Part shown: one piece after another, positions 37,401 through 46,039 of the stretch
Position numbering within the stretch: the first letter of the stretch is position 1
Layout of the letters: each line of letters starts with the position of its first letter
Translations under genes and position numbers: made by a program
From: Sabellastarte sp. h YS-2021
Taxonomy: Eukaryota; Annelida; Polychaeta; Sabellida; Sabellidae
Reading direction: 5' to 3'
NCBI GenBank assembly: GCA_964017235.1
Contig: OZ024931.1
Span: forward strand, 119,485,530-119,549,529
Length of the DNA: 64,000 nucleotides
The notes under the pieces: generated by a model
Databases searched by the model: none
Told to the model about the DNA's origin: nothing
Seen by the model: only the letters and a program-made list of their open reading frames with translations

Positions 37401-40400
37401 TAGATTTTGGCATTGATTGGTTAAGAAATGGCCGAGTAATTAATGATTAATTAATCATTACGAATTTTCCAAATAAGGAAAACACAAAAATGCTTGTATC
37501 TCGAAAACAGTGCACGATAGATCAATTTCGACAAAATTTTTGACCCACAGGGTATCTCTGCAGATCAGCCAAAACATTTTTCCATAAATTTTTATCTTAC
37601 CAAAAATGGCGGCCATTTTGAATTTTCAAATTTTCGCAAAAATTGCAAAACACAAAAATGCTTATATCTCGAAAACCGTACTAGATAGAGAAAAGTTTTC
37701 ACCCCCAGAGTATCTCTGCAGAGTAGCCATTCCAGTTTTCAAAAAATTTTTGTCTCGCCAAAAGTGGTGGCCATTTTGAATTTTCAAATTTTTTGCTAAA
37801 ATTGTAAAACACAAAAATGCTTATATCTCGAAAACCATGCGAGATAGGGTGATTTTGACTAAATTTTTGACCCACACGTTATCTCTGCAGAGTAGCCATT
37901 CCAATTTTCAAGAAAATTTCTGTCTCCCCAAAAATGGCGGCCATTTTGAATTTTCGAATTTTTTGCAAAAATTGCAAAACACGAAAATGCTTATATCTTG
38001 AAAACTGTTCTAGATAGAGCGATTTCAATGACATTTATGACCCACAGGGTATCTCTCCGGAGTAGCCATCCCAATTTTTCGAAAGGTTTTTGTCTCGCCA
38101 AATATGGCGGCCATTTTGAATTTTCGAATTTTTCGCAAAAATAGCAAAATACAAAAATGCTTATATCTTGAAAACCGTGCTAGATAGAGTGATTTTGACA
38201 AAATTTTTGACCCATAGGGTATCCCTGAAAAGTAGCCATTTGGATCAAGCCATCACAACAGTATAAAGGGCATAAGCAGAGCATTGTCTTGATACTTTAG
38301 CACTCACCTTTATATCCTTTTTGGGACGCCTTGTTTTTGCTATGCAAAAACATTATCTGTTTTTTTTTGCAAGCGATCCTCTAGTTTTATTTTTTGTTTT
38401 TTTCAGACTAAGGATAACAACATACAGTTTATTTGGCACGTTGGTATATTTTTTCTACAGCATGCAGTTAATTTGACACATTGGTGTATTTCTTCTATAG
38501 GTGCATGTTGTAAGAAACAGAAAAAGTCTCGCCTGGAGTATGATGAGATTGAGAACAGTTCTGGGGAGACAGACTATGTGGGCAGTGATAGGATACAGAC
38601 CCATGGTCTCATTGAAAGTGCAAGTCTGGAGGCCTCAATAACAGAGGCTTCAGTCAATGTACAGAAAAGTGGGGTATGTATCAGCAGTACAGGTATTTCT
38701 TTGATTGCGAGTGTATGTTATAAGATTTTAGATTTCATTATGCAAATTTGCTGAACTTAAGCCTATGAGAATTAAATATATTTAAGTAATCAATTTTATC
38801 TTTTATATGTTATTTAACAGAATAGTGACATTGTTCTATTAGTTATTAGTGGTGTGGCGATTAGACATATTGTCGATTAATCGTCGGTGACAGTGTAGAA
38901 TCGCGGTCGGTCACTGACGTTTTTTAATGATCGATTATTAAGCTTATATCTTACCTTTCCTGATTTATATCAATATCCACATATTTTAAAAATATTTTAG
39001 GTATTTTTACTTAATAAACTGACAGTTTTGTCTTGAATTTCAAGTTTGTTCATGTCTACCACCATATTTACTGGAAGTGGGTGCTTTCGGTAGATTCTAA
39101 ATGTCGGAACACCGTTATTCTTACCGGATTGACCTATACTTTATCCTGGAAAGTGTTTCTTAAATAATGAACAATAACACAGTAAAATAATCGATGATGG
39201 GTCGATCATCGTTCGGAAAAATGGACGAATAATCAACCATGAAAATTGGAGGCGATTCCCAGCACTATTAGTTATGCATTCTGTCATTGCAAATTAATGC
39301 TAGTGATATATTTTGTCCTTCTAAGTGATGGCAGTAATGAGTTATATGTGTTAGCATTAGTGCCCATTGATTTGTTTATTTTGTGATCTGATTGATCAGT
39401 ACAGTACAATAGTGCAGTGAATTTGCCAACAAAAGGTCGACTGAAGTTTACTTCAAAATGCCAAATGTAACTTTGATCTAAAATAGGATCTTTTCAGGAT
39501 GTCAAAGGATCAGACCAGAAGTAAACGCTATGGTTTGTCCATAACATTGAGTGAATTTACATTTTATTGTAAAGTATTGAATATACTCAACCATAGAGCA
39601 TGGTAGGCGATTTATTACATTTCGTGCACCATTTTGTTTGGATATGCACAAGTTGTAGGTGATTTTAAATTCAGTCTTCATTTGTAACTCTGATTCAAGC
39701 AAAAAGTACAGACACAGTCAACTCCACCACAGCATTAGAATGTAGGTACTAGTACTTTGACTACTTAAGGCAATCATTGAGGAATAGTATTGACCATCTT
39801 TTTGTGTATTTGTGTATTTATTTTTATACTCAGCGGCGCAATATCTCCATATACTACAGGACTGATAGCCCTATTTATCCCATCCGACTGCACAGGTACA
39901 GTCCCAACTGACAAGTGACTCGTATTCCCCTAACTGAAAGATAGAAGCTCAAGGATGACCATTTATCAACGTCCTTGAGGTTCTTTAACCTGCAACTGGG
40001 GATAGGAACCAATGACAGAGGACCGCCATTTTAAGTGGTCATCCGAGCCACTTTGTGTCTGCCTGTACCTGGATTTGAATCCATGTCCTCTGAGTTCCTA
40101 GACAAGTGTAGTACCCGCTACGCCACAGCCTGATGCTTGTTTTGGAGTATGCAAAAAGATATGCTCATAACTTTGATGACAGTTTCATCAGTTTAATTAA
40201 ATGTACTGCTGTTCAGAGTGACTATATTTTATAACTGACAGATTCCAACATGGAAGAAGAACATTCTTCGTCTGGTGATGACCCTGATAATTGCTGGCTC
40301 TGCAATACTCTTGAGAAATGCATATGCCTACCTGGCTGCATTTACAGGTAATGACTACCTTTGATTAACTATTATAATTAAGTATAAGTGGGTTAAATTA

Positions 40401-40960
40401 TATTCTCATAAGGGAAGATTGTATTTTATGTAGTGACTTTGTCGACCTCCAGTGTATAATATTACCAGTTGTTAAAACGTGAAGCATGAAGCACTGCAGA
40501 AAAAGGAGTGTTCCAAAGTTGAAACTTGTTTCATGCTAAGTTGTTAAATGTAAAATAAATGAATTGTGGTGAGATTTGTTGACTGTATAGTAAATTAAGG
40601 CTTTTTGAACTGAAAAATACCAATTTTTGGACAAAAATATCATTTTCTTCATAAATTTAACTAAGGTTTTAGAGGTGGCGAATTTTAGATTCCTGGCGAA
40701 TTTTAGATTTCTTACTCTATTTTAGGATCTGTCGTGCTCTTTTAAATGCTAGTTATATTCTTCCTTTTTCACCAGGTGCTGTTGGCTGTTCCTTGTTGGC
40801 TTACATCATTCCTTGTGCTGTCCATATGAAAGTGAAGTGGCCCACCTTGTCGGACAAAAACAAGGTCAAGGACATTCTGATCATTATCTTTAGTGTGGTG
40901 GTCAGTATAATGACCATTGTGGCTATAGTCCAGCAGTTTATACAGCATAAAGCCATCTAG
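22402..40960 (+). CDS. SLC36-like amino acid transporter, nine coding exons, 656 aa (complete)
   Basis: Predicted multi-pass transporter of the amino acid/auxin permease superfamily, probably moving small amino acids across the plasma or lysosomal membrane; substrate unknown. Exons: 22402-22442, 29519-29630, 29985-30960, 34311-34408, 35386-35504, 36494-36654, 38501-38673, 40242-40347, 40776-40960. All introns are GT-AG, phases agree, and the summed length is 1,971 nt. The ATG sits in a good context (AAACATGG) with an in-frame TGA at 22381. Family marks: an LKxxIGT helix 1 (residues 25-51), YEGIG then IIPIE (404-414, as FEGIG/LPLE in SLC36), GYLRYG (446-451) and FTYPLQ (482-487). I count about 11 helices: near 25-51, 52-79, 124-153, 328-346, 350-375, 380-403, 423-447, 466-490, 568-588, 595-612 and 628-648. 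Length exceeds the usual 470-510 because of a 170-residue extracellular loop and a 57-residue cytosolic insert. SLC36 versus another AAAP branch is not settled. Confidence 0.87.
22690..23790. repeat. TATCGACGGTC-type motifs, putative DNA-element ends
   Basis: Forward motifs at about 22703, 22899 and 23774 and inverted motifs at about 23626 and 23643 (GCCGTCGATAATGG, GACCGTCGATAAC). They frame an AT-rich core without coding capacity in intron 1. This suggests an old element with subterminal repeats. Confidence 0.4.
23830..24640. other. Intron 1 sequence, nothing recognised
   Basis: AT-rich. Short frames only. Confidence 0.4.
24644..25304 (-). pseudogene. Transposon-type gene relic with PHD-like zinc finger
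   Basis: On the minus strand 24775-24644 reads GSICRDCCFSWGHMKCAG, then after one stop YCERC: a C-x2-C, H-x2-C, C-x2-C pattern like a PHD finger. An open stretch of about 100 residues upstream (25304-25002) is rich in K/R/H and includes KKLNLSNGKPRPFHQD. The two are separated by stops. The finger type resembles those in invertebrate mobile-element proteins; the exact family is unknown. Confidence 0.4.
25311..25684. mobile_element. hAT-type MITE, 374 bp
   Basis: Ends TAGTGTTGGT and, inverted, TAGTGCTGGT. Flanked by ATGGGTGA (25303-25310) and ATGGGGGA (25685-25692), an 8-bp duplication with one mismatch. Interior with ATCGAT and TATCGATA motifs. Intron 1 of the transporter gene. Confidence 0.82.
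25695..26430. other. Intron 1 sequence, nothing recognised
   Basis: AT-rich, no coding signal. Confidence 0.4.
26440..27640 (+). repeat. Tandem array, eight units of 139-147 bp, rich in TGACC half-sites
   Basis: Anchors (AAGGTGTAGGAAGTT-like) start at 26507, 26653, 26796, 26935, 27081, 27220, 27367 and 27514. Each unit has several TGACCTTGACC or TGACCTTGATTTGACC stretches. The longer units carry TTTGACCTTTGACC, a direct repeat with one-base spacing; the shorter ones lack exactly one half-site of 7 bp. Lies in intron 1. Confidence 0.85.
27645..28075. other. Intron 1 sequence, nothing recognised
   Basis: AT-rich, no coding signal. Confidence 0.4.
28076..29104 (+). mobile_element. 5' end of a hAT transposon with BED-finger start
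   Basis: Begins with a hAT-like terminus (CAGGCCTGGGGCGAGTAC), followed by dense AAGTACTTGTACTT subterminal motifs (28090-28250). At 29018 an ATG opens a frame with VYKYFELP and KAKCKQC, the first half of a BED zinc finger, as at the N terminus of hAT transposases. It ends at a donor-like CCCG|GTACGG. The His pair, catalytic domain and 3' terminus are not found downstream, so the element is truncated. Confidence 0.58.
28265..28850 (+). repeat. Tandem repeat, about 7 units of 75-76 bp
   Basis: The anchor ACACAAAAG recurs at 28322, 28385, 28461, 28537, 28613, 28688 and 28763. Two unit types (GACCTACTCAGTCACC versus GATCTACTCAGTAATCC) alternate in the middle, a small dimeric order. Lies inside the hAT relic. 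Confidence 0.85.
29288..29320 (+). other. G-run, potential G-quadruplex
   Basis: GGGAGGGGGTGG followed by a long G run, about 200 bp upstream of exon 2. Confidence 0.55.
29363..29482. repeat. Inverted repeat just before exon 2
   Basis: GTATTAAAACAATG at 29363-29376 and its perfect complement at 29469-29482; a 92-base interval separates the arms. Ends 36 bases before the exon 2 acceptor. Confidence 0.7.
29519..29630 (+). CDS. Coding exon 2: transmembrane helix 1
   Basis: Follows a T-rich acceptor (TTTTTTAG) and ends at GTG|GTATGT in phase 0. It completes codon 14 and encodes residues 15-51, including the LKAFIGTNYQALPFAF stretch that matches the unwound, substrate-binding first helix of AAAP transporters. 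Confidence 0.88.
29985..30960 (+). CDS. Coding exon 3: helices 2-5 and long extracellular loop
   Basis: The largest exon (976 nt), encoding residues 52-376 and the first base of codon 377. It carries helices 2 and 3, the 155-326 extracellular loop and helices 4 and 5. The loop has seven N-glycosylation sequons (N164, N199, N255, N276, N286, N294, N298) and a Thr/Pro-rich mucin-like stretch at about 275-326. Acceptor TTTTTAG, donor GTAAGT. Confidence 0.9.
31532..31925. mobile_element. hAT-type MITE, 394 bp
   Basis: Ends TAGGGGGTAAATCGTTT and, inverted, TAGTGGGTAAATTGTTT. Perfect 8-bp duplication CAAACTAT at 31524-31531 and 31926-31933. Interior has TATCGATAT motifs and a core also found in the unrelated-ended MITE at 48851. 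Intron 3. Confidence 0.88.
31935..33640. other. Intron 3 sequence, nothing recognised
   Basis: AT-rich, no coding or structured feature seen. Confidence 0.4.
33640..34265 (-). mobile_element. Degenerate SINE family 1, copy 6, split by a hAT MITE
   Basis: The body can be followed on both sides of the MITE 33677-34097 (left: ATATCATGATGGGCAG; right: AGATTCTGCACTG, AAGCAACTACAAACTTTCC). The head near 34200-34262 is decayed. The SINE is older than the MITE. Confidence 0.7.
33677..34097. mobile_element. hAT-type MITE, 421 bp, copy 1
   Basis: Ends TAGTGTTGGG and, inverted, TAGTGGGTGG. Perfect 8-bp duplication ATGGGCAG at 33669-33676 and 34098-34105. Inserted in an old SINE in intron 3. Same length and sequence family as 38847-39267, opposite orientation. 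Confidence 0.88.
34311..34408 (+). CDS. Coding exon 4: helix 6 with YEGIG motif
   Basis: Acceptor ATCAACAG, donor GTAAGT. Completes codon 377 and encodes residues 378-409. The YEGIG end matches the FEGIG signature of SLC36 proteins. Confidence 0.88.
34410..35385. other. Intron 4, nothing recognised
   Basis: AT-rich intron sequence without other features. Confidence 0.5.
35386..35504 (+). CDS. Coding exon 5: IIPIE motif and helix 7
   Basis: Acceptor TTTGTTAG, donor GTATAT. Encodes residues 410-448 and two bases of codon 449. IIPIESSM corresponds to the LPLENKM block after helix 6 in SLC36 proteins; helix 7 follows. Confidence 0.88.
35505..36493. other. Intron 5; contains A-rich run
   Basis: A-rich stretch at 36346-36385 precedes the exon 6 acceptor. 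Nothing else seen. Confidence 0.5.
36494..36654 (+). CDS. Coding exon 6: helix 8 with FTYPLQ motif
   Basis: Acceptor TTTATTTCAG, donor GTAGGT. Completes R449 and encodes residues 450-502 plus one base of codon 503. YGTDVEQLIVLNL and FTYPLQ match the conserved region around helix 8 of SLC36 transporters. Confidence 0.88.
36780..37010 (-). mobile_element. 5S rRNA-derived relic (SINE3-type or 5S pseudogene)
   Basis: On the minus strand 36944-36898 reads GAAGTTAAGC, then TTAGTACTGGGATGGGTGAC. These correspond to the internal promoter (A box to C box) of 5S rRNA. The rest of a 5S gene is not recognisable, which favours a 5S-headed SINE over a true gene. It is in intron 6 of the transporter gene. 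Outer limits are uncertain. Confidence 0.6.
37481..38250 (+). repeat. Tandem array, about five units of 159-171 bp
   Basis: Units start near 37481, 37649, 37808, 37979 and 38148, each with ACACAAAAATGCTT, TATCTCGAAAACC and GGCGGCCATTTTGAATTTTC. Framed by related edge sequences GGGACGCTTGTTTG (near 37107) and GGGACGCCTTGTTTTT (near 38322), so the array may be the body of a larger repeat. Intron 6, ending about 250 bp before exon 7. Confidence 0.82.
38501..38673 (+). CDS. Coding exon 7: cytosolic insert
   Basis: Acceptor TTCTATAG, donor GTATGT. Encodes residues 504-560, a hydrophilic stretch between helices 8 and 9 that typical SLC36 proteins lack. It starts with a Cys pair and a basic run (ACCKKQKKSR), then becomes acidic and Ser/Thr-rich. 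The topology count puts it in the cytosol. An alternative exon is conceivable: the flanking phases (1 in, 0 out) mean skipping it would shift the frame. Confidence 0.8.
38847..39267. mobile_element. hAT-type MITE, 421 bp, copy 2
   Basis: Ends TAGTGGTGTGG and, inverted, TAGTGCTGGG. Perfect 8-bp duplication TTAGTTAT at 38839-38846 and 39268-39275. Reverse orientation relative to copy 1. Intron 7. Confidence 0.88.
39280..39795. other. Intron 7 sequence, nothing recognised
   Basis: AT-rich; no feature. Confidence 0.4.
39800..40133 (-). mobile_element. tRNA-derived SINE, family 2, copy 2
   Basis: Reverse copy of 18636-18960, alignable end to end, including the block around CAACGTCCTTGAGGTTC. Lies in intron 7 of the transporter gene, just upstream of exon 8. 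Confidence 0.78.
40242..40347 (+). CDS. Coding exon 8: helix 9
   Basis: Acceptor AACTGACAG, donor GTAATG. Encodes residues 561-595 and the first base of codon 596: a short basic lead (WKKN), then hydrophobic helix 9. Confidence 0.87.
40776..40960 (+). CDS. Coding exon 9: helices 10-11 and stop
   Basis: Acceptor TTTTTCACCAG. Completes G596 and encodes residues 597-656, ending at TAG 40958-40960. It holds helices 10 and 11 joined by a charged loop (KWPTLSDKNK), with a short cytosolic or luminal tail ending QHKAI. Confidence 0.88.
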
Positions 40961-42063
40961 ATAGAACACAGAAAGCCTCAGAGTCTAGACTAGGAGTTGT
41001 ATGTAACATTTCTATGTCCAGTACGAGTATAAAATTTGACACACAAGGTCATCTTTAGACAAAAAGGAGAAAATTTTTGACTTAGTTTATACTAGTGGCA
41101 GTGTATTCCTTATAAATGTCCAAACCAATCAAAGTTGGTCTATTCTTGTGTTTATTCAACAATTTCACTGTCTCGCCTAGAAGCACTCCCATACCAGACT
41201 GAGTATGTTCTTGCTCATAACTGGTTCACAAAGGTAGTCTTCACTCACATTTATAATTTGTTGTTGAAGTGTTAGCCTGATAAAATGTACGCACATGTAG
41301 TCCTCACTAATATTCTTAATTGTTCAAAAAGTGTTAGTCTGAGAGAAGGCTATTATCAGTTTCTCTGAAAATTGCCAAAACTCAAAGTATCAAAGGTCTA
41401 GGTAAGTTGGAAAACAATATGTTGTAAGTTTGTTACTTTTGATGTTTTGTGGAGTAAAGAATCAAATAACTTGTGCAACAAGTTTGTATACATGGTAATC
41501 AATTGATTTTATTAAGAATATAACCAATTTTATTTCAACTAGTGATTGTTATTAAAGTCAATGACTTTTTATGTTGTTTTATTCTATTTTGTATTTTCAT
41601 TTCGAATATTGTCAATAGTTTTGATGTACATTTATGGATTTGTCAATTTTATGCTTTCCATATGGAAATACTGCAAGCTTTTAATGCAACTTTTTTCTTT
41701 TCTACGTGTTTGCTTTTAGATGGTTTTAGTTTCTACACCTGAAAAATTAGACAAATATGTTGTGTGCTACGGGTATCTACAAGTCAAATATTCTTGTATT
41801 ACCAAGTTTTACTTTGTGTAGGGTTTGTTTTATTGAATTATAATTAGAAAGGTAGAAGTTTTTTGTATTCAATTGTTGTTTTACCACTGAACACTTTTTG
41901 GCACATGACCCCCAAAGTTTTATGAGGCAAATGTTTACAGTAAATCTCTTGAACTAAATATACGGCCAAAGAAAGGTAAGTGCAAAGTATCAAAGTTGAG
42001 AATTGAGTACAAACACTGATGTTTACTCTTCAAATACTCTTCCTTGGGCTTTATTTGTGCATT

Positions 42064-42160
42064 TCGGATGGTCAATTAGCGCTTTCACTCCAAGCCTTTG
42101 TGTGCTGTAGATACTAGATACATCAAGATATTGCGTTGAGTATAAATACACAATTCAGTA
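42064..42160 (+). mobile_element. SINE family 2, 3' tail fragment
   Basis: Matches only the family 2 tail (TAGCGCTTT, then GATATTGCGTTGAGTATAAA), so a truncated or eroded copy. Confidence 0.5.
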
Positions 42161-42392
42161 CAAATACAAATATTCCACAACGGAAGGAAAATATGCCAAA
42201 TTGAATGCAACAAATGGCAAGTAATATCAAAATATACAATTTAAACAGGAATTCCAGGATTTATAACTGAATGTTTGTAATGTGTACAGAGAGAATGTCT
42301 TTCAAATCTAATTCTATATGTTATCCCAGTTGTGTATAGTTTCATGTATTAGAGTTGAAAATGGAAATCTGCATCACTAATGTGTTATGTAT

Positions 42393-42398
42393 AATAAA
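42393..42398 (+). terminator. Candidate poly(A) signal AATAAA for the transporter gene
   Basis: AATAAA lies 1.4 kb after the stop. An earlier ATTAAA occurs near 41551. Which is used cannot be read from sequence; a SINE tail fragment (42064-42160) lies inside this presumed 3' UTR. Confidence 0.3.
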
Positions 42399-43119
42399 GT
42401 TTTGTGGGAATAACACATTATTTACAGATGGACGGTACCATATTTTCTCTGTTAGTTTCTTGTGAAACTTTTCTATTTTAGGGATAAAAAAAAATTGTTA
42501 TGTTTTAATTTTGTCCCAAATGAATAGGCCCACTAATAAGGAGTGATGGCAAGGATATAACAGCATGATGGTTTTACTCAGTGAAAATATCATTTAATCC
42601 AAAGGATCTGCCAGGGTATCTGATGATTTCTATATGTTAGATTAAGTTATAATTTCTTCAGATGTACTGCCTGCTCCAGTGTTGTAAGTTACACAACTAT
42701 TTCATGTATTGACCACCATTAAAAATATAGTTTTTACTATTTTGTTTGGATATGTCAGTAAAATGGTATCAGAATATCAACATTGCTTCTTGTCCCCAAT
42801 CATGACTGAATGTTTTAATTAGTTCAGTATTGAAGTTTACACTTTGTCTTCTAGATTCTGGCTTATATTATACACACCACATATTAACACTTAAACAATA
42901 GTAGTATTCTTCACAGTAAGCTGTATTCCTGCCTTTCAACAAAACATGACTTCCGTGGTAAATATATAAATCTGAAATGAATCTATGAAAGAACACAGTG
43001 TGAACTTTGAAAAGATGTTTGGTTAGTCAGGATTTGCTGTGTTAACAAAAAGCAACTTGCGCGTACTCAAGTTGTTGTATAAAAATTGTTTTGTAGTTGT
43101 AACCATGGTTGAACCAGTC

Positions 43120-44282
43120 GAATTCCAGGAAAAAAACGCCTTTAATTAACTTGCAATTTTAGGTAAGGTGTAAGCTTCGGTGTGCGGACAATTGGCCGGT
43201 GGACAACTGGCCAGTGGACAATTGACCGGTGACTTTTCTGAGGGGTAGGACAATTGGCCGGTGACTTTTTATATGTTGTTTTAATATTCTGCCAAATGAA
43301 ATAAAACATTTTTTTTTCAATTGCAACATATAAGCACGGTCATTAACTTGGATGTATACTGATACTTTTTTTAATATTATAGACCCAAAAAAAATAATAT
43401 AGCAATACATCAAAACAGTTATCAAAGACCAAACGTAGCATGAATTAGAAATTATGAGTAGCAATCAAAGGGGCTTTAGTTCTTTTATGAACAGGTTAAT
43501 CCTAAAGCCTTTTGAACTAAGTGTAGCAATCCTGAGCAGTTCCAGGAAAAAAACGCCTTTAATTAACTTGCAGTTTTAGGTAAGGTGTAAGCTTCGGTGC
43601 ACGGACAATTGGCCGGTGGACAACTGGCCAGTGGACAATTGACCGGTGACTTTTCTGAGGGGTAGGACAATTGGCCGGTGACTTTTTATATGTTGTTTTA
43701 ATATTGTGCCAAATGAAATAAAACATTTTTTTTTCAATTGCAACATATAAGCACTGTCATTAACTTGGATGTATACTGATACTTTTTTTAATATTATAGA
43801 CCCAAAAAAATAATATAGCAATACATCAAAACAGTTATCAAAGACCAAACGTAGCATGAATTAAAAATTATGAGTAGCGATCAAAGGGGCTTTAGTTCTT
43901 TTATGAACAGGTTAATCCTAAAGCCTTTTGAACTAAGTGTAGCAATCCTGAGCAGTTATCAAAGACTAAACTTAGCATCAATTAAAAATTCTGAGTAGGA
44001 ATCAAAGGTGCTTTAGTTCTTTCATGAACATGTTAATCCTAAAGCCTTTTGCATTAAATGTAGCAATCCTGAGCAGTTATCAGAGACTAAACTTAGCAGC
44101 AATTAGAAATTCTGAGTAGGAATCAAAGGACTTTTGGTTCTTTTATGAACATTACATTTACTACAATAGGGCACAATATTAAAACAGCATCTTAAAAAGT
44201 CACCGGCCAATTGTCCTACCCCTCAAAAAAGTCACCGGCCAACAGTCCACCAGCCAATTGTCCGCCAGCCAATTGTCCCGGA
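43120..44282. mobile_element. Foldback-like DNA element with internal duplication
   Basis: The left end (from about 43186) and right end (about 44167-44280) are inverted repeats of about 115 bp made of GGACAATTGGCCGGTG units. A block of 417 bp including the left end is directly duplicated (TTCCAGG anchors at 43123 and 43540), and a third piece of its tail recurs at 43945-44150. No transposase frame. Confidence 0.72.
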
Positions 44283-44284
44283 TT

Positions 44285-44970
44285 CGTAAACTTCAGTGAA
44301 AGGAAGTTATGGCCTTAAAGGATTACCCATTTACTTCTGCTGAAAAGAGTTTAACTAAAATGTACTTCAGTGGAAGTTGTTTCACTAACTTTAACTTTAT
44401 ACTTCACAAATGCACTGAAAGCCAGCATAATAACCTTCAAATGTGGGAACAAATGCATTCAATGATAAGGTGTTGTTATACACATATTTGTTTTATTGTC
44501 AATGTGATATGTAGTTTATATTCAATCATTACTTATAAATATATAATTGATTAGAATTTATTTGTAATAGTTTTTCCTTTGTGTTATTAGGTCATTTTGC
44601 TATTGTGTTTTAGTTAGCAATTTTTTGTGGTTTCTCTCGTATCATGTGGCATTGTAGGTTAATTGCCAAAATTCCTGCAAGTTCTATGTAATATTCAGAG
44701 TAAATATCTCACTTTTTGTAGAACACAAAAATATGTACTTGTAACTAGTTTATCACCTACTTGTATCTTGTTTATTATATCAGTGTATCTGTAAAACACA
44801 TGTGGTTAGGACAGAAAGAAGTTGTTTAAATTTTTTATTCTGTCTAGAATTTGCATGATTTTCATGTGAAAGATGTAGAAAGTGGTTCATATTAAAAAAG
44901 TCTAATGAAAATAATTGTAAAACTGCTGATATCAAGCAAGAAGTGAGTATGCCTTTGCTAGTTTTGTAAT
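44285..44970. other. No gene supported
   Basis: AT-rich, one short open frame (44309-44554) without recognisable features. Confidence 0.4.
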
Positions 44971-44974
44971 ACAA

Positions 44975-46037
44975 ATACTGTGTAAGTGGGTTTTTTCGCG
45001 AAGAATTAATTTTCACTATTTTTGCGAGTAACTACTAAATGCGAAATTAAATTCTCGCCAATATTTATGTACACTTAAGGTCATCATATCCACAGATAAT
45101 GTGGATGCTTATATGCATGAATACAATAATGCACACTACCAAGTGTACAATATTATAAGAAACACCCTTTATCCGTTGTATTATAAATATTGATAAAGGA
45201 AGTACAAATAACCACATATAGTTTTATTCGTGAAATATATATTACGACATTTAGCCAGAAGTATAAAGTATTTGTAAAGTAAAAAAAGAAGGGAAACTTT
45301 GGGAAAAACATCTGACATAAAACACCAGTACACAGTTACTTCACACAATAAACCTCTTTTTTTATAGCGAAATACCCTTACCATTTCCTAACAGTAGCTA
45401 TTTGTTAGAGCCATCCAACCCAATGGCCAACACAGAGATGCGAATTTAAGGTTATATCACAACCTTAACCAGGCCACTGGGTTACAGTAGTCTGTCCTCC
45501 CGCCAAATAGGTCACATGACCACCTTGTTTACTTCATTATTTTTGTTGCAAGTAAAAGAATGACTTGCGGGGAGGCGGGAGGGTTAATAGGGATAATCAA
45601 AAGACTTTACCTCTTGGGTTCATGTAAGAATTTTATCATCTGAGTGGCTTTGCTTTTAAAACAACAGTACAACAAGAAGCTCTTCAAATCTACTGTGGGA
45701 TTGAACAGCCAGAATAAAGGATTTTGTCCACTACACAAACAGCAATCATGCGACTGAGAAAGATTAACAATATAAACAGGAAGTTTTTTATACTCACACT
45801 TACATTCAATTGCACTTCTAAGTACATCAGTGTGAGTCAGTGTGTTTTGTTTAAGTGATAAACACATGATTAAGTGGGTATGAAGCTATCATCGGTACTT
45901 GGAATGTTTATTAGTTAATGTTGTAAACTGGGTGACAATATAGTATCTTTCACCGCGAAAAGTAATTCTTGCGAAACAATTCTGCTCTTTTGATTCGTGA
46001 ACTTAAGTTCCCGCGAAAAAAAAACACTTTACAGTAA
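44975..46037. mobile_element. Non-autonomous DNA element with TTCGCG-containing inverted ends
   Basis: Left end CTGTGTAAGTGGGTTTTTTC then GCGAA motifs; right end inverted CTGTAAAGTG then TTTTTCGCGGGAA. Both arms continue for about 80 bp with TTGCGA/TCGCAA motifs. The core has no coding capacity. Confidence 0.6.
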
Positions 46038-46039
46038 TT

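Larger units (their letters stand above)
40961..43110. other. 3' untranslated/flanking region of the transporter gene
   Basis: No coding sequence. Contains the SINE tail fragment and the candidate poly(A) signals described separately. Confidence 0.45.

Noticed and set aside
43159..43857. Two minus-strand frames ending in TGQLSTGQLST repeats
   Set aside because: The peptide repeats are just the translated GGACAATTGGCCGGTG arms of the foldback element.
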